Assembly (NCBI GenBank): GCA_035271065.1
Contig: DATESB010000164.1
Coordinates: 1-32,060 of the forward strand
Origin: JAAYYM01 sp035271065
GTDB taxonomy: Bacteria > Bacillota > Clostridia > Lachnospirales > Lachnospiraceae
Direction of reading: 5' to 3'
Length of the DNA: 32,060 nucleotides
A program made the position numbers and the translations under genes. The notes beneath the pieces are model-generated. The model had not been told where the DNA came from, did no database searches, and was given only the letters and a program-made list of their open reading frames with translations. Below, piece after piece: positions 1 to 7,796 of the stretch (the stretch's first letter is position 1; the number at the start of each line of letters is the position of its first letter).

Positions 1-315
1 ATGCAATATTTGAATCACAGAACACAGAAACAGAAAACCGCCACCTGCTAGCGATGCGTTCATTGCCATTTTTACTGCTACAATAGAACGATTAATTTCA
101 TTTAGATTCGTGGCCTGCTTTTTTCCGATTGCAAATGAAAACGCACGTCCGAAGTCTTTCATGAGTCCTGCTGAAATCATCAGCGGAATTACCAAAATCA
201 AAACTAATATCAAACTAAACACATCAAAGTATGCCATTACACCTCCAAGTCCCCCACTAAATGTCGCATTTAAAACTACTGCAATCAGAACTGCCAAAAT
301 CGCTAAAATATACAT
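1..315 (-). CDS. MotA/TolQ/ExbB-like membrane protein, 3' end off the window
   Basis: The first 105 codons of a minus-strand gene run off the left edge. The product starts with a hydrophobic helix (MYILAILAVLIAVVL), then a Gly-rich turn (SGGLGG) and a second long hydrophobic helix near residues 33-51. A basic, polar stretch follows (KDFGRAFSFAIGKK), then the start of a further helix. The pattern 'short helix, GG turn, ...FDVFSLILVLIL..., ...KDF..AF' resembles the N-terminus of MotA/ExbB-type proton-channel proteins. In that family the stator couples ion flow to mechanical or transport work. ATG at 315 has a GGAGGA ribosome binding site six bases upstream and a sigma-A-like promoter at 398-426. 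No MotB/ExbD partner is visible. Family assignment is moderate because the diagnostic C-terminal helices lie outside the window. Confidence 0.55.
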   Translation of the reverse strand, partial: MYILAILAVLIAVVLNATFSGGLGGVMAYFDVFSLILVLILVIPLMISAGLMKDFGRAFSFAIGKKQATNLNEINRSIVAVKMAMNASLAGGGFLFLCSVIQILH

Positions 316-368
316 AAGTATTCCTCCAATTTTCATATTATCATTTTATATTTTCACTGAACTTCATT

Positions 369-388
369 GGTACGGTACCTGTACCGGT
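369..388. promoter_or_regulatory. Overlapping GGTAC/GTACC palindromes, possible operator
   Basis: GGTACgGTACC and GGTACctGTACC overlap in a 20-bp block lying just downstream of the -10 box of the MotA-like gene promoter. Such a position is typical of a repressor operator. That function is inferred; only the symmetry and position are seen. Confidence 0.35.
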
Positions 389-397
389 TACAACATA

Positions 398-426
398 AAC
401 ATAGCGTATTCTGCCACTTATTTCAA
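398..426 (-). promoter_or_regulatory. Sigma-A-type promoter of the MotA-like gene
   Basis: On the minus strand TTGAAA (421-426) is followed after 17 bases by TATGTT (398-403). It sits about 80 bases upstream of the start at 315 and downstream of the prfA-side terminator, so the MotA-like gene is probably a separate unit. Confidence 0.55.
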
Positions 427-460
427 TACTACTTTCCTACTACTTATCTTCACTCACATA

Positions 461-489
461 AAAAAGCAAGGCTCAGCCCTGCTTTTTCT
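461..489 (-). terminator. Rho-independent terminator of the prfA transcript
   Basis: Minus strand reads an 11-bp stem, AAAAGCAGGGC / GCCTTGCTTTT, with a TGA loop and one G.T pair, followed by a T run. The plus strand also has a T-rich tail, so it may work in both directions. It closes the rpmE-side operon after prfA and the transposase fragment. Confidence 0.8.
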
Positions 490-495
490 TTCGCA

Positions 496-651
496 CTATT
501 TTTGAATTCCATACTCTTGATACAATTCATCACGGAATGTTTTATCTCTTACTGCCTTCCGAAAATCATCATCGCGATTATCCTCAAATAACCTGTCTGC
601 CAATTGCGCAAAGAGTGTCTCACCTTTCTCTATTCCTCGTTCTTCTACGTT
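496..651 (-). pseudogene. C-terminal remnant resembling an Rpn/PD-(D/E)XK family transposase
   Basis: Directly after the prfA stop codon the minus strand carries an open stretch of about 50 codons without a start codon or ribosome binding site. It ends in a TAG at 496-498. The translation contains ...NVEERGIEKGETLFAQL, then a charged helix with DNRDDDFRKAV, and closes with DELYQEYGIQK. The 'ERGIEKGE' linker plus a short C-terminal helix ending in 'LY.E(Y/F)GI' is, from memory, typical of the tails of Rpn-type PD-(D/E)XK nuclease/transposase proteins common in Lachnospiraceae. The catalytic N-terminal part is absent, so this is a decayed fragment co-transcribed with prfA. Its reading frame overlaps the last bases of prfA. 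Family identity is tentative; the lack of a start is directly seen. Confidence 0.45.
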
Positions 652-1733
652 TAGTACCCGCCCTGTTCATTCAATTTACTCAACTTCGCTGCCTGATCTG
701 CAGCCGTGCAAGCATCAATAATCTCCTGAATATCTCCGTTCATAATCTTATCTAGTTTATACAGCGTCAAGTTAATTCTGTGGTCCGTCACACGCCCCTG
801 TGGGAAGTTGTAGGTACGTATCTTCTCCGAGCGGTCACCGGTTCCTACTTGAGAGCGGCGCAGTTCCGCTTCTGCATCATGCGCTTTCTGCTGCTCCAAA
901 TCATAGAGTTTGGAACGAAGTAAGGTAAACGCTTTTGCTTTATTCTGTATCTGAGACTTTTCAGTCTGGCTGTAGATTACAATTCCGGTCGGAATATGTG
1001 TCAATCGTACCGCCGAGTCAGTTGTATTGACGCACTGACCACCACTTCCTGAAGCTCTCATAACATCTATTCTGATATCATTATCATTAATTTCCACATC
1101 AACTTCTTCTACTTCCGGCATCACAGCAACTGTAATGGTAGAAGTATGAATTCTGCCGCCTGATTCTGTCTCCGGAACACGCTGTACACGATGCACACCA
1201 CTCTCATATTTCAGTTTCGAATAGGCGCCCTGTCCGTCAATCATGAAACTAACTTCCTTCATACCGCCAATGCCGATTTCGTCCACATTGACCGTCTCAA
1301 CCTTCCAACGCTGACCCTCAGCATAATGAACATACAAGCGATACATCTCAGCAGCAAATAAAGCTGCCTCATCGCCGCCTGCGCCTGCACGAATTTCCAC
1401 AACAACACTCTTGTCATCATTCGGATCTTTCGGCAGCAATAATATCTTCAACTCCTGCTCCAACTCTTCAATACGCTTCTTTGAAGAATTCAACTCCTCT
1501 TTTAACATTTCACGCATTTCTTCGTCAGACTCTTCACCCAGCATAGTCAGTGAGTCTTCAACTGCCTGCTTGCATTTCTTATATTCAGAATATGCCTCAA
1601 CGATTGGCGTAAGGTCGCTCTGTTCCTTCATCAAAGAGCGATATCGCCTCTGGTCGTCAGCCACACCTGGTTCACCAAGCGCACCCATGATTTCCTCATA
1701 TCTGATTAATAAGTCTTCTAATTTGTCAAACAT
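651..1733 (-). CDS. prfA: Peptide chain release factor 1 (RF1)
   Basis: RF1 recognises UAA and UAG stop codons in the ribosomal A site and triggers release of the finished peptide. The 360-residue protein has the usual family length. It carries the codon-recognition PxT motif as PET (residues 187-189, in HRVQRVPETESGGRIHTS) and the catalytic GGQ at 231-233, inside GSGGQCVNTTDSAVRLTHIP. The PxT form, rather than SPF, separates it from RF2. An N-terminal coiled-coil region (about residues 45-100) is present. ATG at 1733 follows an AGGAG ribosome binding site. It lies downstream of prmC, whose product methylates the GGQ glutamine of this protein, so enzyme and substrate are co-transcribed. Confidence 0.98.
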   Translation of the reverse strand: MFDKLEDLLIRYEEIMGALGEPGVADDQRRYRSLMKEQSDLTPIVEAYSEYKKCKQAVEDSLTMLGEESDEEMREMLKEELNSSKKRIEELEQELKILLLPKDPNDDKSVVVEIRAGAGGDEAALFAAEMYRLYVHYAEGQRWKVETVNVDEIGIGGMKEVSFMIDGQGAYSKLKYESGVHRVQRVPETESGGRIHTSTITVAVMPEVEEVDVEINDNDIRIDVMRASGSGGQCVNTTDSAVRLTHIPTGIVIYSQTEKSQIQNKAKAFTLLRSKLYDLEQQKAHDAEAELRRSQVGTGDRSEKIRTYNFPQGRVTDHRINLTLYKLDKIMNGDIQEIIDACTAADQAAKLSKLNEQGGY

Positions 1734-1797
1734 CTCAATTCTCCTAATTAACTTCTATTAACATACATCACACTATCTGTGCTAAACTTCTTTGTCT

Positions 1798-2694
1798 CTA
1801 CCTGTTCGACAATCTTGCGCTCACAACACGCTCATTTCCTGCCAAATCCTTTGTTACCCGCACATCCTCATATCCATTTTCAATCAGGATATCCGAAACA
1901 TCCGCACCCTGATCAAATCCGATTTCAAAGAAAATCATCCCACCCGGAACCAAAAAGTCCAAAGCTCCTTTTGCAATTTCCCGATAGAAATGCAATCCGT
2001 CAGCAGTCCCGTCAAGTGCAATACGCGGTTCATTGTCCTTCACCTCCGGTGCCAATTCTTCTATCACAGCACTCCGAATATAGGGAGGATTGGAAATAAT
2101 ACAGTCAAATTTGTCTTCTGAACCTGTCGAACATGCATCGGTTAGAAAATTCAAAGCTCTGCGAATCTCTTCTTTATTTTCAAATAAATCACTTTCCACC
2201 AATCGCAACTGTTCCGTCACACCATGTGTCAAACTGTTATGTCTTGCAACACCCAGTGCTTTGTCGGAAATATCAACCGCCACTCCGCGAATATCATTTT
2301 TGTATTTAATCAGACTAATCGCAATGCAACCGGAACCGGCACACATATCCAGCACAGACATCCCGTCATGCAATTCCTTCATGGCTTCTTCAACCAGACA
2401 TTCTGTATCCTGTCGCGGTATCAGCACATCTTGGTTTACATAAAACTTCAATCCCATGAATTCTGTTTCTTCGATAATATATTGTAACGGAATACGCTTG
2501 CAACGTTCTTGCAGTAAGTTTACATAACTCTCTTCAAAGTCATTTGTAATACGTTCATCACCATAGGTCAGCATATAGTTCCGGTCAGTATGGCACACAA
2601 ATTCCAATAGTAATCTTGCGTCCAATTCCGCCTCAGCCACGCCTGCTGCCGTCAATTTCTTTACACCCTCATCATATAACTCTCTATACGTCAA
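1798..2694 (-). CDS. prmC: Release factor glutamine N5-methyltransferase
   Basis: PrmC (HemK) transfers a methyl group from S-adenosylmethionine to the glutamine of the GGQ motif of release factors. The 298-residue protein shows the N-terminal helical substrate domain (EAELDARLLLEF), the conserved IPRQDTE near residue 92, the AdoMet loop DMCAGSGCIAI (about 116-126), and the catalytic NPPY at 192-195. The start is a TTG at 2694. It gives the family-typical N-terminus MTYRELYDEG and has AGGACAGG upstream; no suitable ATG lies nearby. An extra 15-20 residues precede the NPPY strand (region around NFLTDACSTGSEDKF), which looks like a surface loop. prfA follows after about 64 bases. Confidence 0.96.
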   Translation of the reverse strand: MTYRELYDEGVKKLTAAGVAEAELDARLLLEFVCHTDRNYMLTYGDERITNDFEESYVNLLQERCKRIPLQYIIEETEFMGLKFYVNQDVLIPRQDTECLVEEAMKELHDGMSVLDMCAGSGCIAISLIKYKNDIRGVAVDISDKALGVARHNSLTHGVTEQLRLVESDLFENKEEIRRALNFLTDACSTGSEDKFDCIISNPPYIRSAVIEELAPEVKDNEPRIALDGTADGLHFYREIAKGALDFLVPGGMIFFEIGFDQGADVSDILIENGYEDVRVTKDLAGNERVVSARLSNR

Positions 2695-2739
2695 ATTTCT
2701 TACCTGTCCTATTTTCCAATCTATTTCCTACGATTCAAA

Positions 2740-3735
2740 TTAAAGTTCGATATCTGCCTCGCCACCGTTAATGTCATAATCATAGGTTTCCTTAAAATAA
2801 GCCTGCCAGTCAAATACCGCCTCTACTGCTGCAATCGCAACCTCAATCATACCGTCATCCGGCTCTTTGGTTGTCAGTCTCTGCAGCCACATACCCGGTG
2901 CAGATATAATCTTAACAATAATATTAGAAGAATTATTACCTGCAATTCGAATAATCTCATAAGAAACACCTGCAATCACCGGTATCAGCAAAAGTCTGAT
3001 TACCACACGCATCACCGGATCATCCACTCTGATGAAAATGAAAAACAAAATACTGACAAACATAACAAACAGCATAAAACTCGTACCACAACGTTTGTGC
3101 TGTCTGGAGCACTTTTTCACATTCTCAACCGTAAGCGGATATGCCTTTTCAATGCAGTTAATACACTTATGCTCCGCTCCGTGATACATATATACACGCT
3201 TGATATCTTTCATCAGCGAAATAATCGTTACATATCCGACAAAAATGACAATACGAATCACGCCTTCCAATATTGCAATTACTGTTGAAGAAATAATCCA
3301 TTGTCTCAAAAATTGTGACAGGAAATATGGCAAAATCATAAAGATGCCTACCGCAATGATAATTGAGAAACATACAGTCAATCCCATTAAGATTTTCTCG
3401 GCATTTTTACCCAAAATGCGGTCAAACAACTTTTCTTTTTCCTTGCCGCTTTCCTTTTCGTCAACTTCCTCATAAAAGGTCGCTGAATAAGTTAATGTCC
3501 GCGTTCCCAATATCAAAGAATCAACAAAATTGAAAATACCTCTGACAAACGGAATTTCAGTTAACTTTTTGCTTGGAGCAAAAGAATGATATTCCTCAAC
3601 AGCCACCTCAATTTCATTTTCCTGTGTTCTGACCGCTACCGCATAGCGTTCTTTATTCTTCATCATGATGCCTTCAATGACAGCTTGACCACCGATGCCA
3701 CAGGAACGTTCCTTCTTTTTTCTTTTCCTTGCCAT
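2740..3735 (-). CDS. DUF1385 family membrane protein
   Basis: The family is recognised by the N-terminal signature CGIGGQAVIEGIMM, followed by KNKERYAVAVR. The central part has several hydrophobic helices (about residues 120-235) and the Cys/His-rich segment YHGAEHKCINCIEKAYPLTVENVKKCSRQHKRCGTSF written in two parts: YHGAEHKCINC and CSRQHKRCGTSF. These could bind metal, but that is inference. The function of DUF1385 proteins is unknown; in Firmicutes they often sit between rpmE and prmC/prfA, as here. ATG at 3735 is chosen because AGAGGA lies just upstream. A longer open frame reaching 3789 would run through the terminator hairpin after rpmE. The end is 45 bases before prmC. Confidence 0.9.
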   Translation of the reverse strand: MARKRKKKERSCGIGGQAVIEGIMMKNKERYAVAVRTQENEIEVAVEEYHSFAPSKKLTEIPFVRGIFNFVDSLILGTRTLTYSATFYEEVDEKESGKEKEKLFDRILGKNAEKILMGLTVCFSIIIAVGIFMILPYFLSQFLRQWIISSTVIAILEGVIRIVIFVGYVTIISLMKDIKRVYMYHGAEHKCINCIEKAYPLTVENVKKCSRQHKRCGTSFMLFVMFVSILFFIFIRVDDPVMRVVIRLLLIPVIAGVSYEIIRIAGNNSSNIIVKIISAPGMWLQRLTTKEPDDGMIEVAIAAVEAVFDWQAYFKETYDYDINGGEADIEL

Positions 3736-3763
3736 GATATCCTCTTTTCTGAATGAACTAAAA

Positions 3764-3795
3764 TAAAGGTTGAGATTTTCAAACCTCAACCTTTA
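3764..3795 (-). terminator. Terminator/attenuator between rpmE and the DUF1385 gene
   Basis: An 11-bp perfect stem, TAAAGGTTGAG / CTCAACCTTTA, with a 10-base loop ends in TTTATTTTAG on the minus strand. No separate promoter is obvious in the 29 bases between it and the next start, so partial read-through may feed DUF1385-prmC-prfA. Confidence 0.75.
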
Positions 3796-3805
3796 TGGAA
3801 CTTCG

Positions 3806-4012
3806 CTATTTGCTTTCTACGCCATACTTCTTGTTGAACAAATCAATACGTCCGCGAGCCTGTGCAGCCTTCTGCTGGCCTGTATAGAATGAATGACATT
3901 TAGAACAAATTTCAACGTGAATGTCTTTTTTTGTTGAACCGGTCACAAATGTATTTCCGCAGTTACAGGTTACGGTTGCCTGATGGTATTCAGGATGGAT
4001 TCCTTCTCTCAT
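3806..4012 (-). CDS. rpmE: 50S ribosomal protein L31
   Basis: Bacterial L31, a component of the 50S subunit at the intersubunit bridge. The protein begins MREGIHPEYHQATVTCNCG and continues with CSKCHSFYTGQQ. The cysteines at CNC and CSKC mark the zinc-binding (C+) form, whereas zinc-free paralogues lack these residues. ATG at 4012 is chosen because GAGGTG lies six bases upstream; an in-frame GTG at 4021 would overlap that site. The 68-residue length fits the family. It has its own promoter at 4093-4121 and a terminator just after its stop. Confidence 0.96.
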   Translation of the reverse strand: MREGIHPEYHQATVTCNCGNTFVTGSTKKDIHVEICSKCHSFYTGQQKAAQARGRIDLFNKKYGVESK

Positions 4013-4092
4013 TTCTTTCACCTCTCTATATAAAGATTCATTTTTACTTATGATAATGTCTGCATGTCTACCGCAAGATAAACAGCCTAGTT

Positions 4093-4121
4093 ATTGTAAC
4101 ACAGGTTTTTTGCGAAATCAA
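4093..4121 (-). promoter_or_regulatory. Sigma-A-type promoter of rpmE
   Basis: Minus strand shows TTGATT (4116-4121), a 17-base spacer and TACAAT (4093-4098). It lies in the 120-base gap between rho and rpmE and gives a leader of about 75 bases. Confidence 0.65.
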
Positions 4122-4130
4122 GTACTAAAA

Positions 4131-5609
4131 CTACATAAACCTTATTTTTTTGACCATATCGACAAATTCACGATTATTCCGCGTTCTTGTGAACATATCC
4201 AATATCTTTTCAACTGCTTCATCACCTTTAGAACTATTAAATGCTCTGCGCATCATATTGATTGCTTCCAGTTCTTCCGGATCAAGTAGTAAATCATCTC
4301 TTCTGGTACCTGACTTTGGAATATCAATTGCCGGGAATACACGTTTTTCGGAAAGTTTTCTGTCCAGTACCAATTCCATATTACCGGTACCCTTAAATTC
4401 TTCATATACTACATCATCCATTTTGGAGCCTGTCTCAACAAGTGCTGTTGCAAGAATGGTAAGACTTCCGCCCTCTCTCATTTTTCTTGCTGCACCAAAG
4501 AAACGCTTCGGCATATGCAGTGCTGCCGGATCCAGACCACCGGAAAGTGTTCTGCCACTGGGTGGAACGGTCAGGTTATATGCCCTTGTCAGTCTTGTAA
4601 TAGAGTCTAATAATATCGTAACATCTTTCTTATGTTCCACGAGGCGCTTTGCACGCTCGATTACCATTTCTGATACTCTTTTATGATGTTCCGGCAATTC
4701 ATCAAAGGTAGAATAAATGACTTCAACATTCTCACCTTCAATGGCTTCCTTAATATCCGTTACCTCTTCAGGACGTTCATCAATCAACAGAATAATCAGA
4801 TACATCTCCGGATTGTTCATTGTGAGTGACTTTGCCACATCCTTTAATAAGGTAGTCTTACCTGCCTTTGGCTGTGAAACAATCATTCCACGCTGTCCCT
4901 TACCTACCGGTGACATCAGGTCCATAATTCTCATTGCAATGGAGCCGCCCGGTCTCTCAAGACGTAGTCTTTCATCCGGAAATACCGGTGTAAGGTCTTC
5001 AAAGTTTCTTCTCTTTGCCGCATCAGAAGGTGTATATCCGTTAATAGATTTTACATATAAAAGTGCGGCAAATTTATCATTTTGACCCTTAATTCTCGTA
5101 TTACCACAGATAATGTCACCTGTCTTTAATCCAAATCTGCGAATTTGACTCGGCGCAACATATACATCATTTTCACCCGGCAGATAATTGGCACAACGAA
5201 TAAATCCGTATCCGTCTGACATGACCTCCAAAATTCCTCGTGCCTGAACGCCACTGTCCAAGCTCTCCTTATCTTTAGAAAATTCCTCGATACCATTGTC
5301 GTCTGGTTTCTTTTCTTCTGTTACCTTCTCTGCACTCTTCTCTTCGGCTTCCTCGCCCTTCGCAGAGACTTTTTTGTCCTTCACAGAGCCCTTCTCGTCC
5401 GCAGCGCTGTTCTTTGACTTTACAGTCTTTTCAGAGGATTTCGTTCTTGCAGGTGTCGTTGATGATGCAACTGCTTCCTCTTCGTCCTTTTTCAGCATTG
5501 CTTCCACCAGCTCTGCTTTCTTCATCGTTGAAGTGCCCTTGATGTCTCTTGCTTTTGCAAGATCCTTCAGGACTCCAAGCGATAAGGACTCATACTTTTC
5601 TCTCATCAT
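4131..5609 (-). CDS. rho: Transcription termination factor Rho
   Basis: Rho is a hexameric RNA-dependent ATPase that ends transcription of untranslated RNA. Domains in order: Rho_N/SAP-like helices (residues about 8-40, LGVLKDLAKARDIKG); a charged linker of about 80 residues rich in Lys, Glu, Ser and Ala (41-120); the cold-shock-type RNA-binding domain (about 124-190, GILEVMSDGYGFIR); and the ATPase domain with Walker A QPKAGKTT (246-253) and ILLDSITRLTRAYN as Walker B region. The 492-residue length exceeds the roughly 420 of the E. coli protein because of the linker, a feature also known from other Gram-positive Rho proteins. ATG at 5609 is preceded by GAGAGGG. A leader ORF sits just upstream (5625-5654). 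Confidence 0.97.
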   Translation of the reverse strand: MMREKYESLSLGVLKDLAKARDIKGTSTMKKAELVEAMLKKDEEEAVASSTTPARTKSSEKTVKSKNSAADEKGSVKDKKVSAKGEEAEEKSAEKVTEEKKPDDNGIEEFSKDKESLDSGVQARGILEVMSDGYGFIRCANYLPGENDVYVAPSQIRRFGLKTGDIICGNTRIKGQNDKFAALLYVKSINGYTPSDAAKRRNFEDLTPVFPDERLRLERPGGSIAMRIMDLMSPVGKGQRGMIVSQPKAGKTTLLKDVAKSLTMNNPEMYLIILLIDERPEEVTDIKEAIEGENVEVIYSTFDELPEHHKRVSEMVIERAKRLVEHKKDVTILLDSITRLTRAYNLTVPPSGRTLSGGLDPAALHMPKRFFGAARKMREGGSLTILATALVETGSKMDDVVYEEFKGTGNMELVLDRKLSEKRVFPAIDIPKSGTRRDDLLLDPEELEAINMMRRAFNSSKGDEAVEKILDMFTRTRNNREFVDMVKKIRFM

Positions 5610-5624
5610 AAAATTTTACCCTCT

Positions 5625-5654
5625 CTATTCTATAGCAACACGCAGGGACATCAT
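5625..5654 (-). CDS. Possible rho leader peptide (9 codons)
   Basis: The minus strand encodes MMSLRVAIE followed by TAG, with an excellent ribosome binding site (CAGGAGGGTCA) directly upstream. The stop lies 15 bases before the rho start and overlaps the rho ribosome binding region. Known parallel: E. coli rho has a leader ORF (rhoL) and is autoregulated. That this short ORF is translated or regulatory is inference. Confidence 0.35.
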   Translation of the reverse strand: MMSLRVAIE

Positions 5655-5761
5655 TGACCCTCCTGTACTTAAATGAACATATAATCAGTGCTTCATGGGA
5701 TAATTAACCTGAAAAGGTTTGAATGTCGAGTTATCTGAACCCGTGAACATCTTATTTCCAA

Positions 5762-5790
5762 ATTATACATGATACATTTGGGAAAAGCAA
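5762..5790 (-). promoter_or_regulatory. Sigma-A-type promoter of rho
   Basis: Minus strand TTGCTT (5785-5790), 17 bases, TATAAT (5762-5767). It predicts a leader of about 145 bases before rho, holding the short ORF at 5625-5654. It is divergent from the DUF4364 gene promoter. Confidence 0.65.
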
Positions 5791-5808
5791 GGAATAATGT
5801 GATAATTC

Positions 5809-5837
5809 TTGATAAAACAATGCATTTAATATAAAAT
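5809..5837 (+). promoter_or_regulatory. Sigma-A-type promoter of the DUF4364 gene
   Basis: TTGATA (5809-5814), 17 bases, TAAAAT (5832-5837), followed by an AGAGGTG ribosome binding site and the ATG at 5860. The leader is only about 15 bases long. Confidence 0.65.
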
Positions 5838-5859
5838 AGGAACATAGAGGTGAATAAAA

Positions 5860-6372
5860 ATGACGGATCCATTGACACAATACAAGTTAATTGTACTGTA
5901 TATGCTCGATCGTGTAGACTTTTCTCTGACAAAGGCACAGATATTTGACTTTGTCCTTGAAAAAGAATACACGAATTATTTCACGTTGCAAAAAGTTGTG
6001 TTTGAACTAATTGAATCTGATTTAATCAGTTCCAAATCCGTCCGCAACAGTTCGCACTTATCCATTACAGAAGAGGGTCGCAACACGCTCTCTTATTTCA
6101 GCAACCGCATCTCCGATTCTATCAAGGCAGATGTAAACGATTATTTCAAAGATAAAGAACTGGAACTGCGCAATGAGATTTCCGTGCAATCCACCTTTTA
6201 CAAAACCACCGGCAATGACTATGCCGCGCACCTTGTAGCCAAAGAAAAGAAAGAAGATTTGGTCGATATCACTATTACGGTTCCCACTGAGGAGTCTGCT
6301 GTACAGGTTTGTGAGAATTGGCAGAAGAAAAGTCAGGAGATTTACTCCTATCTTATGGACCACTTGTTATAG
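5860..6372 (+). CDS. DUF4364 family protein, winged-helix-like
   Basis: A 170-residue soluble protein whose N-terminus reads TDPLTQYKLIVLYMLDRVDFSLTK in order, followed by a helix-rich segment (QIFDFVLEKEYTNYFTLQKVVFELIESDLI) and SHLSITEEGRNTL. This has the form of a PadR/MarR-like winged helix: three helices, then a beta-hairpin wing with the 'IT..G...L' signature. The C-terminal half (about residues 95-170) is mixed alpha/beta (VDITITVPTEESA). The family, DUF4364, is found in Clostridia and has no assigned function to my knowledge; DNA binding is inferred from the fold only. It is transcribed alone, divergently from rho and convergently to rarA, with a 30-base gap and no obvious terminator. 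Confidence 0.88.
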   Translation: MTDPLTQYKLIVLYMLDRVDFSLTKAQIFDFVLEKEYTNYFTLQKVVFELIESDLISSKSVRNSSHLSITEEGRNTLSYFSNRISDSIKADVNDYFKDKELELRNEISVQSTFYKTTGNDYAAHLVAKEKKEDLVDITITVPTEESAVQVCENWQKKSQEIYSYLMDHLL

Positions 6373-6402
6373 TCAAAGTATTCCCAAAACGTGAACCCAT
6401 TT

Positions 6403-7740
6403 TTATTCTTTCGAATCTGCTGCTTCTGCTTTAATTCGTTTCATATGTTCTTTAATCTTATTCTCATATCCGTTTCCTGACGGATGATAAAATTCTCTTC
6501 CCGACAACTCATAAGGTAAATATTGTTGGTTTACATAATTGTTTGGATAGTTATGTGCATATTTGTATCCCACACCATGTCCAAGTTTTGCTGATCCCTT
6601 ATAATGCGCATCTTGCAAATGTGCCGGAACGGCAGCATTCTGTGTCTCCGCAACCGCCTGAGACGCCTCCCAAATCGCATTACTTGCCGCGTTACTCTTT
6701 GGTGCTGTTGCAATATAGGTAACTGCCTGCGCTAAAATCAGTTGTGCTTCCGGCATGCCGATACGTTCTACTGCCTGCGCAGCACTGACTGCTACGGTCA
6801 ATGCCTGCGGATCTGCATTTCCTACATCCTCAGATGCACAGATCATAATGCGTCGCGCAATGAATGTCACGCTCTCGCCCGCATATAACATCTTGGCCAG
6901 GTAATAAACTGCCGCATCCGGATCTGAGCCACGCATGCTTTTGATAAACGCAGATATGGTGTCATAATGATTGTCTCCACTCTTATCATAACGTATGACA
7001 CGTCTCTGAATACACTCCGATGCCACATCCAATGTCACATGTATCTTACCGTCCTCTGATCGTTCTGTTGTCAATATTCCAAGTTCAATGGCATTCAGTG
7101 CATTTCTTGCATCACCGTTTGCAATATCAGACAGGAATTCCAGTGCATCCTCTTCAATCACAGCATTATATGCACCCATTCCCTTTTCTTTATCATACAC
7201 AGCCCGCGTTAATATCTCACGCACCTCGTCACTGCTGAGTGGTTTCAATTCAAAGATATTGGAACGTGAAATCAAAGCCCCGTTTACTTCAAAATAAGGA
7301 TTTTCTGTTGTTGCTCCAATCAACACTATGGTTCCGTCTTCCACAAACGGGAGCAGATAATCCTGTTGCGCCTTATTAAACCGATGTATCTCATCCACGA
7401 ATAATATGGTCTTTTTGCTGTACATTCCAAGCGTTTTCTTTGCTTCCTCAACCACTTCTTCCATGTCCTTCTTGCCGGACACCGTTGCGTTAATCTGCTT
7501 AAATACAGAACTGGTTGTATTGGCAATCACCTTTGCAATGGTAGTTTTACCTGTTCCGGGAGGTCCATAAAAAATAACAGAACTAATCTTATCTGCCTTA
7601 ATGGCACGATAAAGCAACTTGTCCTCACCTAAGATATGCTTCTGTCCCACAACCTCGTCTAATGTAGTCGGGCGCAGTCTTGCTGCAAGCGGCGAATCCT
7701 TTTCCATATTATTTTCTCTTACATATTCAAATAAATCCAT
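6403..7740 (-). CDS. rarA: Replication-associated recombination protein A (AAA+ ATPase)
   Basis: RarA/MgsA is a clamp-loader-like AAA+ ATPase that acts at stalled replication forks. The 445-residue protein begins with MDLFEYVRENN and the signature PLAARLRPTTLDEVVGQKH. It has Walker A GPPGTGKTT (59-67), Walker B ILFVDEIHRFNKAQQD and sensor GATTENP. The C-terminal oligomerisation domain contains the conserved MRGSDPDAAVYYLA, ASEDVGNADP and PNNYVNQQYLP segments. ATG at 7740 has an AGAGGTGG site. It follows the polysaccharide deacetylase gene on the same strand with a 57-base gap, so the two may be co-transcribed, although they have no obvious shared role. Confidence 0.96.
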   Translation of the reverse strand: MDLFEYVRENNMEKDSPLAARLRPTTLDEVVGQKHILGEDKLLYRAIKADKISSVIFYGPPGTGKTTIAKVIANTTSSVFKQINATVSGKKDMEEVVEEAKKTLGMYSKKTILFVDEIHRFNKAQQDYLLPFVEDGTIVLIGATTENPYFEVNGALISRSNIFELKPLSSDEVREILTRAVYDKEKGMGAYNAVIEEDALEFLSDIANGDARNALNAIELGILTTERSEDGKIHVTLDVASECIQRRVIRYDKSGDNHYDTISAFIKSMRGSDPDAAVYYLAKMLYAGESVTFIARRIMICASEDVGNADPQALTVAVSAAQAVERIGMPEAQLILAQAVTYIATAPKSNAASNAIWEASQAVAETQNAAVPAHLQDAHYKGSAKLGHGVGYKYAHNYPNNYVNQQYLPYELSGREFYHPSGNGYENKIKEHMKRIKAEAADSKE

Positions 7741-7796
7741 ATTCCACCTCTGCCACGATTCGGCATTGCCACGTGCTGCATATAAACATCGCGTGA

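Noticed and set aside
110..505. Plus-strand ORF of 131 codons
   Set aside because: It lies opposite the MotA-like gene and runs through its promoter and the terminator. The composition is unlike a protein, and it has no ribosome binding site.
3736..3789. Longer N-terminus for the DUF1385 protein
   Set aside because: The extension would be encoded by the terminator hairpin after rpmE, while a good ribosome binding site precedes the ATG at 3735.
5610..5860. Riboswitch or T-box in the rho/DUF4364 intergenic region
   Set aside because: No T-box motif, specifier-like structure or terminator/antiterminator pair was seen; only two promoters and the short leader ORF are supported.
7020..7297. Plus-strand ORFs inside rarA and other conserved genes
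   Set aside because: They are antisense shadows of well-conserved coding frames without promoters or ribosome binding sites.
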